Assembly: GCF_014648135.1 (NCBI RefSeq)
Contig: NZ_BMQN01000028.1
Span: forward strand, 1-21,502
Direction of reading: 5' to 3'
Source: Deinococcus sedimenti
GTDB lineage: Bacteria; Deinococcota; Deinococci; Deinococcales; Deinococcaceae
Length of the DNA stretch: 21,502 nt
The notes below the pieces were generated by a model, which saw only the letters and a list, made by a program, of their open reading frames with translations, was not told where the DNA came from and did no database searches. Within the stretch, counting starts at the first letter, position 1. Every line of letters starts with the position of its first letter. The position numbers and the translations under genes were made by a program. Below are positions 1 to 7,582 of this stretch, one piece after another.

Positions 1-810
1 CCTGGTGTCCAGCACGCCCAGGAGGCCGCTCGTGCCCGCCAGCAGGTCCTGCGCCGCCGCGTGGACCTCGGCCGGGTACGTCCGCGCGGACTGGAGCACC
101 CGCGCCGTGTACCCCGCGTCACCGGGCATCAGTACCGCCGTGAAGTCCGCCTCCAGGGCGTCACTGACCAGGGACGCGGCGATCTCCACCGTCTCCTCGA
201 CGGGCAGGTCCAGATCCATCAGGCTGCTGATGCCGTCGACCACGCGGGCCTGCGCCAGCACCTGCCGCAGCTCCTCCGCCTGGCGGCGGTGCGCGTCCGC
301 CACCTGGGCGGCGTCCAGAAGCAGGCGACGCAATTCGAGTTCCTGCATGGCCAGAGCCGCCAGGTCCTGCAGGTCCTGCAGGTCTTCCGCGGCAAGAGGA
401 TGCGGGCGGTCATCCGTCACGCACAGCGTGCCGATCCGGTGACCGGCCGGCGTGAGAAGCGGCGCGCCCGCGTACATGCAGATGCGGGGCTCACCCGTGA
501 CCATGGGGTTGTCATGAAAGCGGGGATCCGTCCGGGCATCCTCGACCACGAACGGCTCGTCCCCGTTGATCGTCCAGGCGCAGAAGGAGTGTTCCCTGGG
601 CGCCTCGGTGTCGGTCAGGCCGACCATGGCTTTGCCCCACTGCCGGTACTGATCAACGAAGTTGAGAACGGCGACCGGCGTGCGCAGCAGGCGCGCGGCG
701 AGCCGGGTGATGCGGTTGAACGGTTCTTCCCGATCGGTGTCGAGCACGCGGTACCGCGCCAGATCGAGCAGGCGCGCGGCTTCATTGGAGGGGGTGGGCG
801 CTGGACTCAT
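1..810 (-). CDS. GAF-domain sensor protein, C-terminus cut by window edge
   Basis: The reading frame is open from the ATG at 808-810 (complement) through 270 codons to base 1, so the C-terminus lies outside the window. A good SD (GAGGTGA) sits 4 nt before the ATG. The N-terminal part has the pattern of GAF proteins that begin with an LLDLARYRVLDTDREEPFNR-type lead, then a WGKAMVGL stretch, an EHSFCAWTI segment and an APLLTPAGHRIGTLCV segment, roughly residues 10-165. A helical, probably coiled-coil stretch follows (about 165-195), and then what may be a second sensory domain. Such GAF modules usually sit before a histidine kinase, GGDEF or HD-GYP output, and any output domain here would lie beyond the edge. 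It is divergent from the diguanylate cyclase at 930. The family call is good, but ligand and output are unknown. Confidence 0.85.
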   Translation of the reverse strand, partial: MSPAPTPSNEAARLLDLARYRVLDTDREEPFNRITRLAARLLRTPVAVLNFVDQYRQWGKAMVGLTDTEAPREHSFCAWTINGDEPFVVEDARTDPRFHDNPMVTGEPRICMYAGAPLLTPAGHRIGTLCVTDDRPHPLAAEDLQDLQDLAALAMQELELRRLLLDAAQVADAHRRQAEELRQVLAQARVVDGISSLMDLDLPVEETVEIAASLVSDALEADFTAVLMPGDAGYTARVLQSARTYPAEVHAAAQDLLAGTSGLLGVLDTR

Positions 811-929
811 GGGATCACCTCGCGAGATGGGAGTGGGTCGGACGAGAAAGCCTGCATGTGGACGGCGTGCTCTGGGGTAAGGTGGCCCGACGGTCCTCAC
901 CTTACGATTCTCTGAATGGGAGCCCTGCC

Positions 930-2033
930 ATGTTCCGTGAACTGCTCTTCAATCTGTGTCTGTTGATCAGCGTCCATTACCTGCTGCGGTTCACGTTCCG
1001 GTCCTGGCCCGTGTCGACGCGTGGCTGGTCTCACGTGGCGCGCCTCGCGGCGTTCTCGGCCGCGGCCCTCACGCTGATGTTCTTCCCAGCTCACCTCGCG
1101 CCCGGCATCCAGGTCGACCTGCGGGCCGTGCCCATCGCGTTCGTGACGCTGCAGTTCGGACCTGTCGCCGGGCTGATGGTTGCGCTTCCGCTGCTGATCT
1201 ACCGCGTCTGGTTGGGGGGCATCGGCGTGTACGCCGCTATTCCCAGCCTGCTGAGCGTCATCCTGATCACGTCCCTGGTGCGGCGGGTGGTGCCGCCCAT
1301 GGGGCCGCTCTTCTGGAAGCACTGGCCCAGCATCATCCTGATGTTCCTGCTCAATGGCGTGCCAGTGCTGTTCCTCCCGGATGGCGTGCGCCTCTTCGTG
1401 CAGATCTACCCGCTGCTGCTCCTGCTCAGTGTCGCCGGGGCGCTGGCCGGCTGGGGCATCCTCAGTGAGCGGTTCCACGTGCTGCGCCTGACCAGTCAGT
1501 GGCAGTCGGCAGCCCTGACCGATCCCCTGACCGGACTCGGCAACCGCCGCCAGTTCGATCAGGACCTGACCGCCATGGGCTCCGGGGACGCGCTGCTGCT
1601 GGTGGATATCGATCACTTCAAACGCGTGAACGACACGTTCGGTCACCAGGCGGGCGACGAGGTGCTGCAGGAGGTGGCGCGTCTGCTGGAGCGTGAAGGT
1701 CGCGGCCGGGACCGCGCGTACCGGTACGGCGGTGAGGAATTCGCCCTGATCCTGCGGAACGTGCAGGTCGGCAGCCTCATCCGCGTCGCCGAACGCCTCC
1801 GGTCAGGTGTCGCGGCGTTACCGCTGGCGTCCATCCGGGGATCAGTGACGGTCTCGCTGGGCGGCGTGCAGTGGGCGGCCCTGATGCCGGAGCAGCTGAT
1901 CGAACGGGCCGATCAGGCGCTCTACGCCGCCAAGCGCAGCGGCCGGAATCAGGCGTGCATCTGGGGACCCTGGCTGGCGCAGGACCACCAGCCCGCGACC
2001 GAGACCCTCCCCCCATCCACGACCACCACTTGA
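930..2033 (+). CDS. Membrane diguanylate cyclase, 5TM-LYT sensor plus GGDEF
   Basis: This 367-aa protein is predicted to make c-di-GMP from two GTP at the inner membrane. Residues 1-175 hold several hydrophobic segments and the 5TM-LYT signature, including LRAVPIAFVTLQFGPVAGL and the YRVWLGG stretch. The GGDEF domain starts at the TDPLTGLGNRR motif near residue 197. The active-site loop is GGEEF (267-271), and an RxxD inhibitory site (RGRD, 258-261) lies exactly five residues before it. The enzyme is therefore predicted to be active and product-inhibited. The frame is open upstream to 858, but the ATG at 930 has GGGAG 7 nt ahead and starts directly at a membrane segment, so I chose it. It lies upstream of the HD-GYP gene in the same direction. 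The proline/threonine-rich tail is probably unstructured. Confidence 0.93.
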   Translation: MFRELLFNLCLLISVHYLLRFTFRSWPVSTRGWSHVARLAAFSAAALTLMFFPAHLAPGIQVDLRAVPIAFVTLQFGPVAGLMVALPLLIYRVWLGGIGVYAAIPSLLSVILITSLVRRVVPPMGPLFWKHWPSIILMFLLNGVPVLFLPDGVRLFVQIYPLLLLLSVAGALAGWGILSERFHVLRLTSQWQSAALTDPLTGLGNRRQFDQDLTAMGSGDALLLVDIDHFKRVNDTFGHQAGDEVLQEVARLLEREGRGRDRAYRYGGEEFALILRNVQVGSLIRVAERLRSGVAALPLASIRGSVTVSLGGVQWAALMPEQLIERADQALYAAKRSGRNQACIWGPWLAQDHQPATETLPPSTTTT

Positions 2034-2103
2034 CGTCAGGTCCTCCAGTGGATCACCCCTCACGTCGGGAAGCTGTGACAGGCCGCCCGGCAGACTGAAC
2101 GGC

Positions 2104-3243
2104 ATGTCCGAACATGCGATGGGGGCCAGTCCGCCTGACGAGGCCGCCCACAGTCTGGCCGAGCGACTCCTCCACCTCACGCACGTCGCCCTGAGCGCTC
2201 CAGATCTCCCCAGCGGCATCGTTCCCACCCTGGACGCGCTGATCAGTGACACGGCCGCCGTCGGGAGCGCGTACTTCCACCTCGAAGACCAGGACCTGAC
2301 CTTCCGCGTGCGCGCGGCCGCCGGCGAGTTGCCCAGCACGCCGGCCATGCAGGCCATTGCCACGCACGGGCTCCCCCAGCACACTCCGCTCCTGCTGGCC
2401 ATTCAGGAGAGCGGCGCGCCGCTCTTCTTCGCGGATACCGCGTCGTCGCCCGTCACGGCCGGCTTCCCGGAACTGAACGTGGTCAGCCTCGCGGCGGCGC
2501 CGGTCCGGTCATCCACGGGGCGCCTGCTGGGCGCTTTTCTCATGCATACGTTCGTCCGGCACGAGTGGCAGGCGGCCGAGCGGGACCTCTTCCGCAGTAT
2601 CGGCGCGACCCTGGCGGTCCTCGCGGGTCGCCTGACGGCGGAGCAGCAGGCCAGGGACGCGCGTGAAGCGGCCCTGAGGGCCCTTGGACTGGCGCTGGAA
2701 ACCCGGGATCAGGAGACGCAGGGGCACACGGACCGCGTGACGGCACGGGCCGAGCAGCTGGCCGTCCGCCTGGGCTGGTCGGTCGAGCGGCACCAGGCGC
2801 TGCGCTGGGGCGCGTACCTGCATGACGTGGGGAAGATCGCGATTCCGGACCGCATTCTGCTCAAGCCGGGCCTGTTGGATGACGTGGAGCGCCGCGAGAT
2901 GCAGCGGCACGTCCTGGAGGGCGCGCGGTTCGCGCAGGCCCTGGGGTTCCTGCCACCCCAGGCGCTGAACGTCATCCGGGATCACCATGAGCGGTGGGAC
3001 GGCGCCGGCTACCCGCACGGCACGCAGGGCGAGGCGATCAGCGAGGAGGGTCGCCTGTTCGCAGTGTGTGACGTCTTCGATGCCCTGACGAGCGTACGGC
3101 CGTACAAGGCCGCGTGGTCCGTGGAGGCCGCGCTGGCGGAAGTGCAGGCGCAGGCGGGGCGGCAGTTTGATCCGCAGGTGGTGACCGCCTTCGTGACCCT
3201 CATCCGGGAGGGTCTGGAGCAGGACCCCGTGCAGGTTGCCTGA
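2104..3243 (+). CDS. GAF/HD-GYP cyclic-di-GMP phosphodiesterase
   Basis: This 379-aa soluble protein is predicted to hydrolyse c-di-GMP, opposing the two GGDEF enzymes on either side. Residues about 20-175 form a GAF-like sensor. The HD-GYP domain covers about 185-375, with the HDVGKI metal motif at 240-245, HHERWDGAGYP at 294-304 and the DALTSVRPY segment at 327-335, all close to consensus. The metal ligands appear intact, so the enzyme should be active. The start at 2104 has little SD. A second in-frame ATG at 2119 is possible, but the N-terminus is not conserved enough to decide. The gap to the upstream cyclase is 70 nt, so co-transcription is possible. A small hairpin and short repeats follow the stop. 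Confidence 0.93.
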   Translation: MSEHAMGASPPDEAAHSLAERLLHLTHVALSAPDLPSGIVPTLDALISDTAAVGSAYFHLEDQDLTFRVRAAAGELPSTPAMQAIATHGLPQHTPLLLAIQESGAPLFFADTASSPVTAGFPELNVVSLAAAPVRSSTGRLLGAFLMHTFVRHEWQAAERDLFRSIGATLAVLAGRLTAEQQARDAREAALRALGLALETRDQETQGHTDRVTARAEQLAVRLGWSVERHQALRWGAYLHDVGKIAIPDRILLKPGLLDDVERREMQRHVLEGARFAQALGFLPPQALNVIRDHHERWDGAGYPHGTQGEAISEEGRLFAVCDVFDALTSVRPYKAAWSVEAALAEVQAQAGRQFDPQVVTAFVTLIREGLEQDPVQVA

Positions 3244-3252
3244 GACGGGAGA

Positions 3253-3289
3253 AGTGCGGCCAAAAGAGTGCGGCGCACAGGAGTGCGGC
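3253..3289. repeat. Three direct copies of AGTGCGGC
   Basis: AGTGCGGC occurs at 3253-3260, 3267-3274 and 3282-3289, spaced 14 and 15 nt apart, just after the stop of the HD-GYP gene. The last two copies share the longer form GAGTGCGGCGC. A short CCCCA/TGGGG hairpin follows within 20 nt. This could be a protein-binding cluster for the next gene or a simple slippage product. Confidence 0.5.
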
Positions 3290-3366
3290 GCGCTCCCCCA
3301 GGCGGTGGGGTGCGAACTGGACCCACCTGACGGGGGTCACTCCGGCCGCTGACCGCGCGTACACTC

Positions 3367-3645
3367 ATGGGCGTGATGCACAGCCACACGCTGATCCTCG
3401 AAGTGATGCTCGCCCTGCACGCCGCGGGCGAGGTGCCGTTTCGTGCGTCGGACGTGTACCGCGTCCTGCAGCAGCGGAGCGCACCGTACAAAGAAATGTC
3501 CGTCCGGACTTCGATCTATAGTCAGACCCTGACTCTCAAGGGCGGTGAGCTCATCGCCCTTCAGCGCATCGGGCGCGGCACCTACCAGGTGGCCGACCCG
3601 GACGCGGCGCACGCCGCCCTGCAGGCCGCCCAGCAGTCCGGCTGA
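3367..3645 (+). CDS. Small winged-helix-like protein
   Basis: This 92-aa protein of unknown function has a middle part that reads like a winged helix: a RASDVYRVLQQ helix, then SVRTSIYSQTL as a possible recognition helix, then a short hairpin ending in RIGRGTYQVAD. A DNA-binding role is an inference from this pattern only. The C-terminal DNA-binding module of the protein at 6868-7482 ends in a similar way (RVARGVYDLV). A -10-like TACACT lies at 3360-3365, only 1 nt before the ATG at 3367, so the in-frame GTG at 3373 or ATG at 3376 could be the real start of a leaderless message. It stands alone between two c-di-GMP genes. Confidence 0.7.
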   Translation: MGVMHSHTLILEVMLALHAAGEVPFRASDVYRVLQQRSAPYKEMSVRTSIYSQTLTLKGGELIALQRIGRGTYQVADPDAAHAALQAAQQSG

Positions 3646-3668
3646 CGGGGGCGCACCCGTTCTGAGGC

Positions 3669-3697
3669 CAGACACCCGCCCCCGTACCGGGTACGCT
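3669..3697 (+). promoter_or_regulatory. Putative leaderless promoter for the PAS-GGDEF gene
   Basis: The -35-like CAGACA (3669-3674) is followed after 17 nt by the -10-like TACGCT (3692-3697). The ATG begins 5 nt after the -10 box and no SD is present. This spacing would put the transcription start at or next to the ATG, as in known Deinococcus leaderless genes. Confidence 0.5.
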
Positions 3698-3702
3698 GAA
3701 GA

Positions 3703-4983
3703 ATGTCCGCTGACTCCACCGAGCCCGGCGCCCTCCTCGCCCGTCACCTTCAGCGCGTCACCGCCGTCGCCTTCGACATCACCGACGCGCTCGTCCTCAT
3801 CCTGGACCGCACCGGACGGATCATCCGCTTCAACCCCACCTGCGAGCGCCTGTCCGGCCGTCAGGAAGCCGAGGTGCAGGGACAGCTTCTCTGGCCGCTC
3901 GTGCTCGACCCGGTGGAAGCCGCGCGCGCCGAGGCGCTGTTCCGTCAGATCGTCCCACGGGTCACGCCCGGCACCTACGAGAACACATGGCGGACCCCGC
4001 AGGGCGACGTGCGGTTCATTCACTGGATGGCGAGCTTCCTCTACGACGAGACCGGCGCGATCGAGCTGGTCGTGTGCACCGGCATCGACGTCACGGAGGA
4101 ACGCCGGGCCCGCCAGGCACTGGAAGAGAGCGAAACGCTGTTCCGCACGCTGTTCATCTGCTCAGCGGACGGCGTCGTGCTGATCGACCCCCGAGAGGGC
4201 CGCATCGTGAACTGCAATCCGGCGTTCGCGCAGATGACGGGGTACGCACCGCAGGACCTGATCGGTCAGTCGATCCACCAGGTGGACGAGCCGGGCAGTG
4301 CCCACCTGGATCTCGACTGGGTGCGGGCGCAGGAGCCCGGAACGCGGTGCCTGACCGTCTCCCGGCACCGGGCGGGCCATACCCTGCAGATCGAGAGTAC
4401 GGTCAGTCTGGTGCGGGTGGCGGGCGCGGACCTGATCCTGCGGCTGGACCGGGACGTGACGGCCGCGCAGGTTCAGGCCGCGGCGCTGAGGGGCGCGGTG
4501 ACGCGCCTGAGTTTCCTGGCGGCGCATGACGACCTGACCGGGCTGCTGCACCGGTCCGCGTGGCTGGACCGCGTTTCGGACGTGCGCGGCGAGGCGGCGG
4601 CGTACGCGGTGGTGTTCCTGGACCTGGACGACTTCAAAGGAATCAACGACACGTACGGGCACGCGGCGGGAGATCAGGTGCTGCAGGTGATCGCGGCGCG
4701 CCTGCGGGCCGCGGTGGAACCGGCGGGCGTGGCGGGACGGGTGGGCGGGGATGAATTCGTGGCGCTGCTGCCCGTCGCGGATGAGGCGGCGGTACCCGGG
4801 ACCTGCCGGGATCTGGAAGCGGCCGTGAGCGGAGCGGTGGAGGTCCCGGGCGGAACGGTGACGGTGGGGGTGAGCGTGGGGGCCAGTCTGATCCGTGAAG
4901 CGGACGGCACGGCGCAGGAGGTGCTGCGCCGCGCGGATCAGGACATGTACCGCGTGAAGTCCACGCGGCGGACGGTGGATTAG
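3703..4983 (+). CDS. PAS-PAS-GGDEF diguanylate cyclase
   Basis: This 426-aa protein without clear membrane segments is probably cytoplasmic. The first PAS domain (about 20-135) has LVLILDRTGRIIRFNPTCE and ends in a GIDVTEERRA linker. The second (about 140-255) has the typical NCNPAFAQMTGY segment. The GGDEF domain starts near residue 270 with the HDDLTGLLHR motif and carries an intact GGDEF at 348-352, so synthesis of c-di-GMP from GTP is expected. The four residues at the I-site position (EPAG) do not match RxxD, unlike the cyclase at 930-2033, so product inhibition through that site is not expected. The start is supported by the -10 box 5 nt upstream. Its stop overlaps by 4 nt the stop of the convergent gene at 4980-5222. 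Confidence 0.93.
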   Translation: MSADSTEPGALLARHLQRVTAVAFDITDALVLILDRTGRIIRFNPTCERLSGRQEAEVQGQLLWPLVLDPVEAARAEALFRQIVPRVTPGTYENTWRTPQGDVRFIHWMASFLYDETGAIELVVCTGIDVTEERRARQALEESETLFRTLFICSADGVVLIDPREGRIVNCNPAFAQMTGYAPQDLIGQSIHQVDEPGSAHLDLDWVRAQEPGTRCLTVSRHRAGHTLQIESTVSLVRVAGADLILRLDRDVTAAQVQAAALRGAVTRLSFLAAHDDLTGLLHRSAWLDRVSDVRGEAAAYAVVFLDLDDFKGINDTYGHAAGDQVLQVIAARLRAAVEPAGVAGRVGGDEFVALLPVADEAAVPGTCRDLEAAVSGAVEVPGGTVTVGVSVGASLIREADGTAQEVLRRADQDMYRVKSTRRTVD

Positions 4984-5222
4984 GCGATCCGGGTGAGGGT
5001 CGCGCCGGCGCGGTGGGCGGCGCGGCTGAGGGTGTGTTCCGTCCGGCGGGGCAGCTGGGCGACTTCCGCCTGCAGGGCCCACAGGTACGGGGAGCGGAGC
5101 GCCGGGGTCCAGGTGCCCGTGGTGAGACACAGCGTGACCCGCCACCCGTCCTGCAGCGTGAAGACAGCGTGGGCCGCAGGATCGAGCGGGGCGCGTCCGG
5201 AAGAGCGTGGCGCGTCAGACAT
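4980..5222 (-). CDS. Small hypothetical protein
   Basis: This 80-aa protein is not recognised. It starts at an ATG at 5222 (complement) with a G-rich stretch just before it. The sequence is soluble, with a central hydrophobic part (HAVFTLQDGWRVTLCL) and a basic C-terminal helix containing QLPRRTEHTLSRAAHRA. Its stop overlaps the stop of the convergent PAS-GGDEF gene by 4 nt. The frame stays open upstream to 5822, but that part runs antisense through a response regulator and is not coding. It could be transcribed with the upstream response regulators, 104 nt away. Function is unknown. Confidence 0.6.
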   Translation of the reverse strand: MSDAPRSSGRAPLDPAAHAVFTLQDGWRVTLCLTTGTWTPALRSPYLWALQAEVAQLPRRTEHTLSRAAHRAGATLTRIA

Positions 5223-5326
5223 CCCCCTGACCCTGCCACGCCCTGACCGCCGATTCTGGAATGGAAGGACCCGTTCCCTGGACACGTGTCGGAGGTCCGC
5301 ACCACTCGTCTGGCGGGGCTGGCGGA

Positions 5327-5776
5327 TCAGTGGGACGACGGCGCCGTCCGGAACCGGGAGCGCTGCCAGTACCGAACGAAGTCCTCGATCTGCGCCGCGA
5401 ACGCTCCGAAGGACGGCTCCTTGACCAGGTATGAACTGGCAATCAGGTCGTACGCGCGGTCCACGTCCTCGGGGTGCGACGAGGTGGAGAGCATCACGAC
5501 CGGCAGGTGGCGGAACGCGGTGTCCGCGCGGATGGCCTGGAGGACCTCCAGGCCGCTGAGACTGGGCATGTTGACGTCCAGGATGATCACGTCCGGCAGC
5601 GCGCCCGCCTGGGCGCGCTCCTGCAGCCAGCGGAGGGCCGCCTCGCCGCTTTGAATGGTCCGGACCGTGACGTCCTGATCGGCCGCGGCGAAGGCTTCTT
5701 CCGCCAGCAGGCAGTCCGCTGGATTGTCGTCCACCAGCAGGACGCACAGTCGGCGGGTGGGGCGTGACGTCTTCAT
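5327..5776 (-). CDS. Single-domain response regulator (Rcp1/CheY-like)
   Basis: This 149-aa protein is made of a receiver domain only. The visible phosphorelay residues are the acidic pair D16/D17, phospho-acceptor D67 in ILDVNMP, S97/T98 in the MLSTSS switch and K119 in LVKEP. The pattern is closest to Rcp1-type regulators, which often pair with phytochrome-like kinases, but no kinase is present here. The start lies 5 nt after the stop of the upstream response regulator, so the two form an operon. With no output domain it must act through protein contacts or as a phosphate shuttle. A 104-nt gap separates it from the small gene downstream. Confidence 0.92.
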   Translation of the reverse strand: MKTSRPTRRLCVLLVDDNPADCLLAEEAFAAADQDVTVRTIQSGEAALRWLQERAQAGALPDVIILDVNMPSLSGLEVLQAIRADTAFRHLPVVMLSTSSHPEDVDRAYDLIASSYLVKEPSFGAFAAQIEDFVRYWQRSRFRTAPSSH

Positions 5777-5781
5777 GAAGG

Positions 5782-6222
5782 TCAGTCTGCCACGGAATCC
5801 AGTGGGTCCACCTGACCGGCATCGGTGCGCGCCCCGCGCCAGAAGTCCAGCAGGTGCGTCAGCACACGTTGTAGCTCGGTGTACTGGAAGGGTTTCGTCA
5901 GGAATCCAGCGGCGTGGGCGGCGTACGCGGCCTTAATGTCGGTGGGTGCGGCACTGGTGGAGTAGATGACCACTGGGATGCGCCGGGTGGCGGGATCGGT
6001 TTTGAGGTCGCGCAGCAGATCCAGGCCGGACTGACCGGGCAGGTGCAGGTCGAGCAGGATCAGGTCCGGGCATCGGCCGTGCCGGCAGTGCGTCCAGGCG
6101 TCGGTCCCGGACTGAACGAGGGTCAGGTGGACGTCCGGATGGTCGGCCTGGAGGGTGTCTTCGATGAGCAGTAGATCGCTGGTCTGGTCATCGATGACCA
6201 GCAGGTGAAACGGGTCGGGCAT
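5782..6222 (-). CDS. Single-domain response regulator
   Basis: This 146-aa receiver-only protein is the first gene of a two-regulator operon. Key residues are D11/D12, phospho-acceptor D58 in LLDLHLP, S88/T89 in the VIYSTS switch and K110 in FLTKPF. All are intact, so phosphorylation is expected. It is clearly diverged from its neighbour at 5327-5776, so the pair is probably not a recent duplication. The 158 nt between this start and the plus-strand gene at 6381 form a divergent promoter region. The partner kinase is not in the window. Confidence 0.92.
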   Translation of the reverse strand: MPDPFHLLVIDDQTSDLLLIEDTLQADHPDVHLTLVQSGTDAWTHCRHGRCPDLILLDLHLPGQSGLDLLRDLKTDPATRRIPVVIYSTSAAPTDIKAAYAAHAAGFLTKPFQYTELQRVLTHLLDFWRGARTDAGQVDPLDSVAD

Positions 6223-6345
6223 GACCCCTGTAGTGTGGGGACCTCCGGCAGGATCCTCATAGGGGGGGATCAGGTCAACACCACTTGGCTCAACAGTTCA
6301 TGAAGATTGAACTCAGTACAGACGGCCGCCGTGAGGTCACCGGTC

Positions 6346-6375
6346 TTGCTCGTGAACATGACCGACCCCTAGGCT
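6346..6375 (+). promoter_or_regulatory. Putative leaderless promoter for 6381
   Basis: The -10-like TAGGCT (6370-6375) lies 5 nt before the ATG at 6381, with a partial -35 TTGCTC (6346-6351) 18 nt further up. No SD is visible. The arrangement matches that before 3703 and 6643. Confidence 0.4.
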
Positions 6376-6380
6376 GACCC

Positions 6381-6590
6381 ATGCCCTTCACTCCTGGGGA
6401 CCGGCTACCGGCCGAAGTGCGCGACGCGCAGGACGGCGTGCTGTATCACGTCGTGCGGCCGGACCTGCAACTGGTGACGTTCGTGCGCCTCGCGGGCACG
6501 TGGCACTGGCGGTTCCTGAACGGCTCTCAACCAGACGGCATGGGGACCTGGGCGGACGCGCAGCGCATTCAGGCGGGCGGTGACCCGTGA
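6381..6590 (+). CDS. Small hypothetical protein
   Basis: This 69-aa protein is not recognised. It looks like a compact beta-rich domain: LYHVVRPDLQLVTFVRLAGTW followed by a WRFLNG turn, with several Trp and charged residues and no signal or membrane segment. The start is supported by a -10-like box 5 nt upstream. The next gene follows closely, either overlapping it or with a 52-nt gap depending on start choice. Function is unknown. Confidence 0.6.
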   Translation: MPFTPGDRLPAEVRDAQDGVLYHVVRPDLQLVTFVRLAGTWHWRFLNGSQPDGMGTWADAQRIQAGGDP

Positions 6591-6607
6591 CAGCCCCCTG
6601 CTGGAGG

Positions 6608-6637
6608 ATGACCGCGCCGAGCATCATGCCGTACGCT
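6608..6637 (+). promoter_or_regulatory. Putative leaderless promoter for 6643
   Basis: The -35-like ATGACC (6608-6613) is followed after 18 nt by the -10-like TACGCT (6632-6637), and the ATG at 6643 begins 5 nt later. The same hexamer at nearly the same distance occurs before 3703 and 8578, which argues for the 6643 start over the longer GTG at 6580. Confidence 0.45.
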
Positions 6638-6642
6638 GGCTC

Positions 6643-6852
6643 ATGTCACCCGAGCACCACACGCTGGCGGACCTGGAGCGGTCGCTGCTCCGACGCCTCC
6701 TGCACCTATCCCCGGAGCATCTGCAGGACGTGGAGGACCGGGCCGCGCAGGCGCGTCTACTGCCCGCTGAGTACTGCGCGGCGATCCTCCGCGCTCACCT
6801 ACAGGGGCAGGTTGGTGCGCTGGAATGGGCCGAACAGTCCGACTCCCCTTAG
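6643..6852 (+). CDS. Small helical hypothetical protein
   Basis: This 69-aa protein is predicted to be mainly helical, with LADLERSLLRRLLHLSPEHL and AAILRAHLQGQVGALEW as likely helices. No family is recognised. The frame is open upstream to a GTG at 6580 (90 aa, overlapping the previous gene by 11 nt). I chose the ATG at 6643 because a TACGCT box lies 5 nt before it. It is convergent with the DNA-binding protein ending at 6868, only 15 nt away. Confidence 0.55.
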   Translation: MSPEHHTLADLERSLLRRLLHLSPEHLQDVEDRAAQARLLPAEYCAAILRAHLQGQVGALEWAEQSDSP

Positions 6853-6867
6853 CCGCTGGCGTCCTCC

Positions 6868-7482
6868 TCAAGATCCTGGGTCGTTGGGGCGGGCCCGGAC
6901 GAGGTCATACACGCCCCGCGCGACACGCACCACCCGGCCTTTCTTGCCCCAGTGACTCAGGTTGACGGACGTCCGGGCGCGCGTCTCACCGGTCACCTGA
7001 CCGTACAGCGCCGTCGCCAGACGCTCGATCGTGACGGGCCACTCGACCATCTGCGCCCGCGCCCACAGGGGTTCCCCGGCCGGTGGGACGGTCACGCCCG
7101 CCCGCTGCAAGCGCCGCAGACGCGCGGACACCGCCGTGCCGTGTACGCCCAGTTCCTGCCCGATGGTCTGCAGGGTCTGCCCGGCCTGACGGCGTTCAAG
7201 CACCAGCGCGTCCGTGTGAGCGTCCGTGTGATGCGCGGGCAGGTGCCGGCGGAGCGCGTACCCGAGCGCTTCACGCCACAGGGCCGTCCAGGAGCCCAGG
7301 CGGGCCGTGAGGGCCGCGGCGTCGGGCAGGTCACCGCGGGTGGCGTCGTATTCGTCGCGGGTCGGGAGCATCGTGTGGCGCGTGATGTACCACGCGAGCT
7401 GCCGCAGCAGCGCCAGGTCCTGCGCGGACCGGGCCGTCACGACGGTGCGTGCAGCGCGACGACAATCGGATCGACCGGACAC
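6868..7482 (-). CDS. Modular DNA-binding protein (HNH-repeat-like plus HTH)
   Basis: This 204-aa protein is built from DNA-binding-like modules. Residues about 25-75 (LPTRDEYDATRG, then ARLGSWTALWREALG) resemble the homing-endonuclease-associated repeat. Residues about 92-130 (QTLQTIGQELGVHGTAVSARLR) form a clear helix-turn-helix of the sigma-region-4 or GcrA kind. Residues about 150-196 resemble a small winged helix ending in VARGVYDLV. No nuclease motif is visible, so a regulator is more likely than an endonuclease. The start is a GTG at 7482 without a strong SD, and a shorter GTG start near residue 14 or 15 is possible. A 14-bp hairpin lies just upstream. The role is inferred from domain patterns only. 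Confidence 0.75.
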   Translation of the reverse strand: MSGRSDCRRAARTVVTARSAQDLALLRQLAWYITRHTMLPTRDEYDATRGDLPDAAALTARLGSWTALWREALGYALRRHLPAHHTDAHTDALVLERRQAGQTLQTIGQELGVHGTAVSARLRRLQRAGVTVPPAGEPLWARAQMVEWPVTIERLATALYGQVTGETRARTSVNLSHWGKKGRVVRVARGVYDLVRARPNDPGS

Positions 7483-7530
7483 CGCAGCCAGATGGAACAG
7501 GGGGAGGGCACGGGATCAGCGTAGCGTCAC

Positions 7531-7575
7531 CGCGGGGCACCGGCGCTCACCTGGTGGGGCAGCCGGTGCCCCGCG
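7531..7575 (-). terminator. Perfect 14-bp hairpin after a response regulator
   Basis: The arms at 7531-7544 (CGCGGGGCACCGGC) and 7562-7575 are exact reverse complements around a 17-nt loop. The hairpin starts 7 nt past the stop of the response regulator at 7583-8008, so it probably ends or stabilises that transcript. No T-run follows in either direction. Confidence 0.6.
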
Positions 7576-7582
7576 CGTCACG

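Noticed and set aside
61..915. Plus-strand open frame of 284 codons
   Set aside because: It runs antisense to the GAF gene at 1-810, whose minus-strand product has clear GAF motifs and a proper SD.
897..1646. Minus-strand open frame of 249 codons
   Set aside because: It is antisense to the 5TM-LYT cyclase. Its Gln/His-rich translation is typical of GC-rich shadows.
4162..5145. Minus-strand open frame of 327 codons
   Set aside because: It is a His/Pro/Arg-rich shadow of the PAS-GGDEF gene, whose plus-strand frame has intact PAS and GGDEF motifs.
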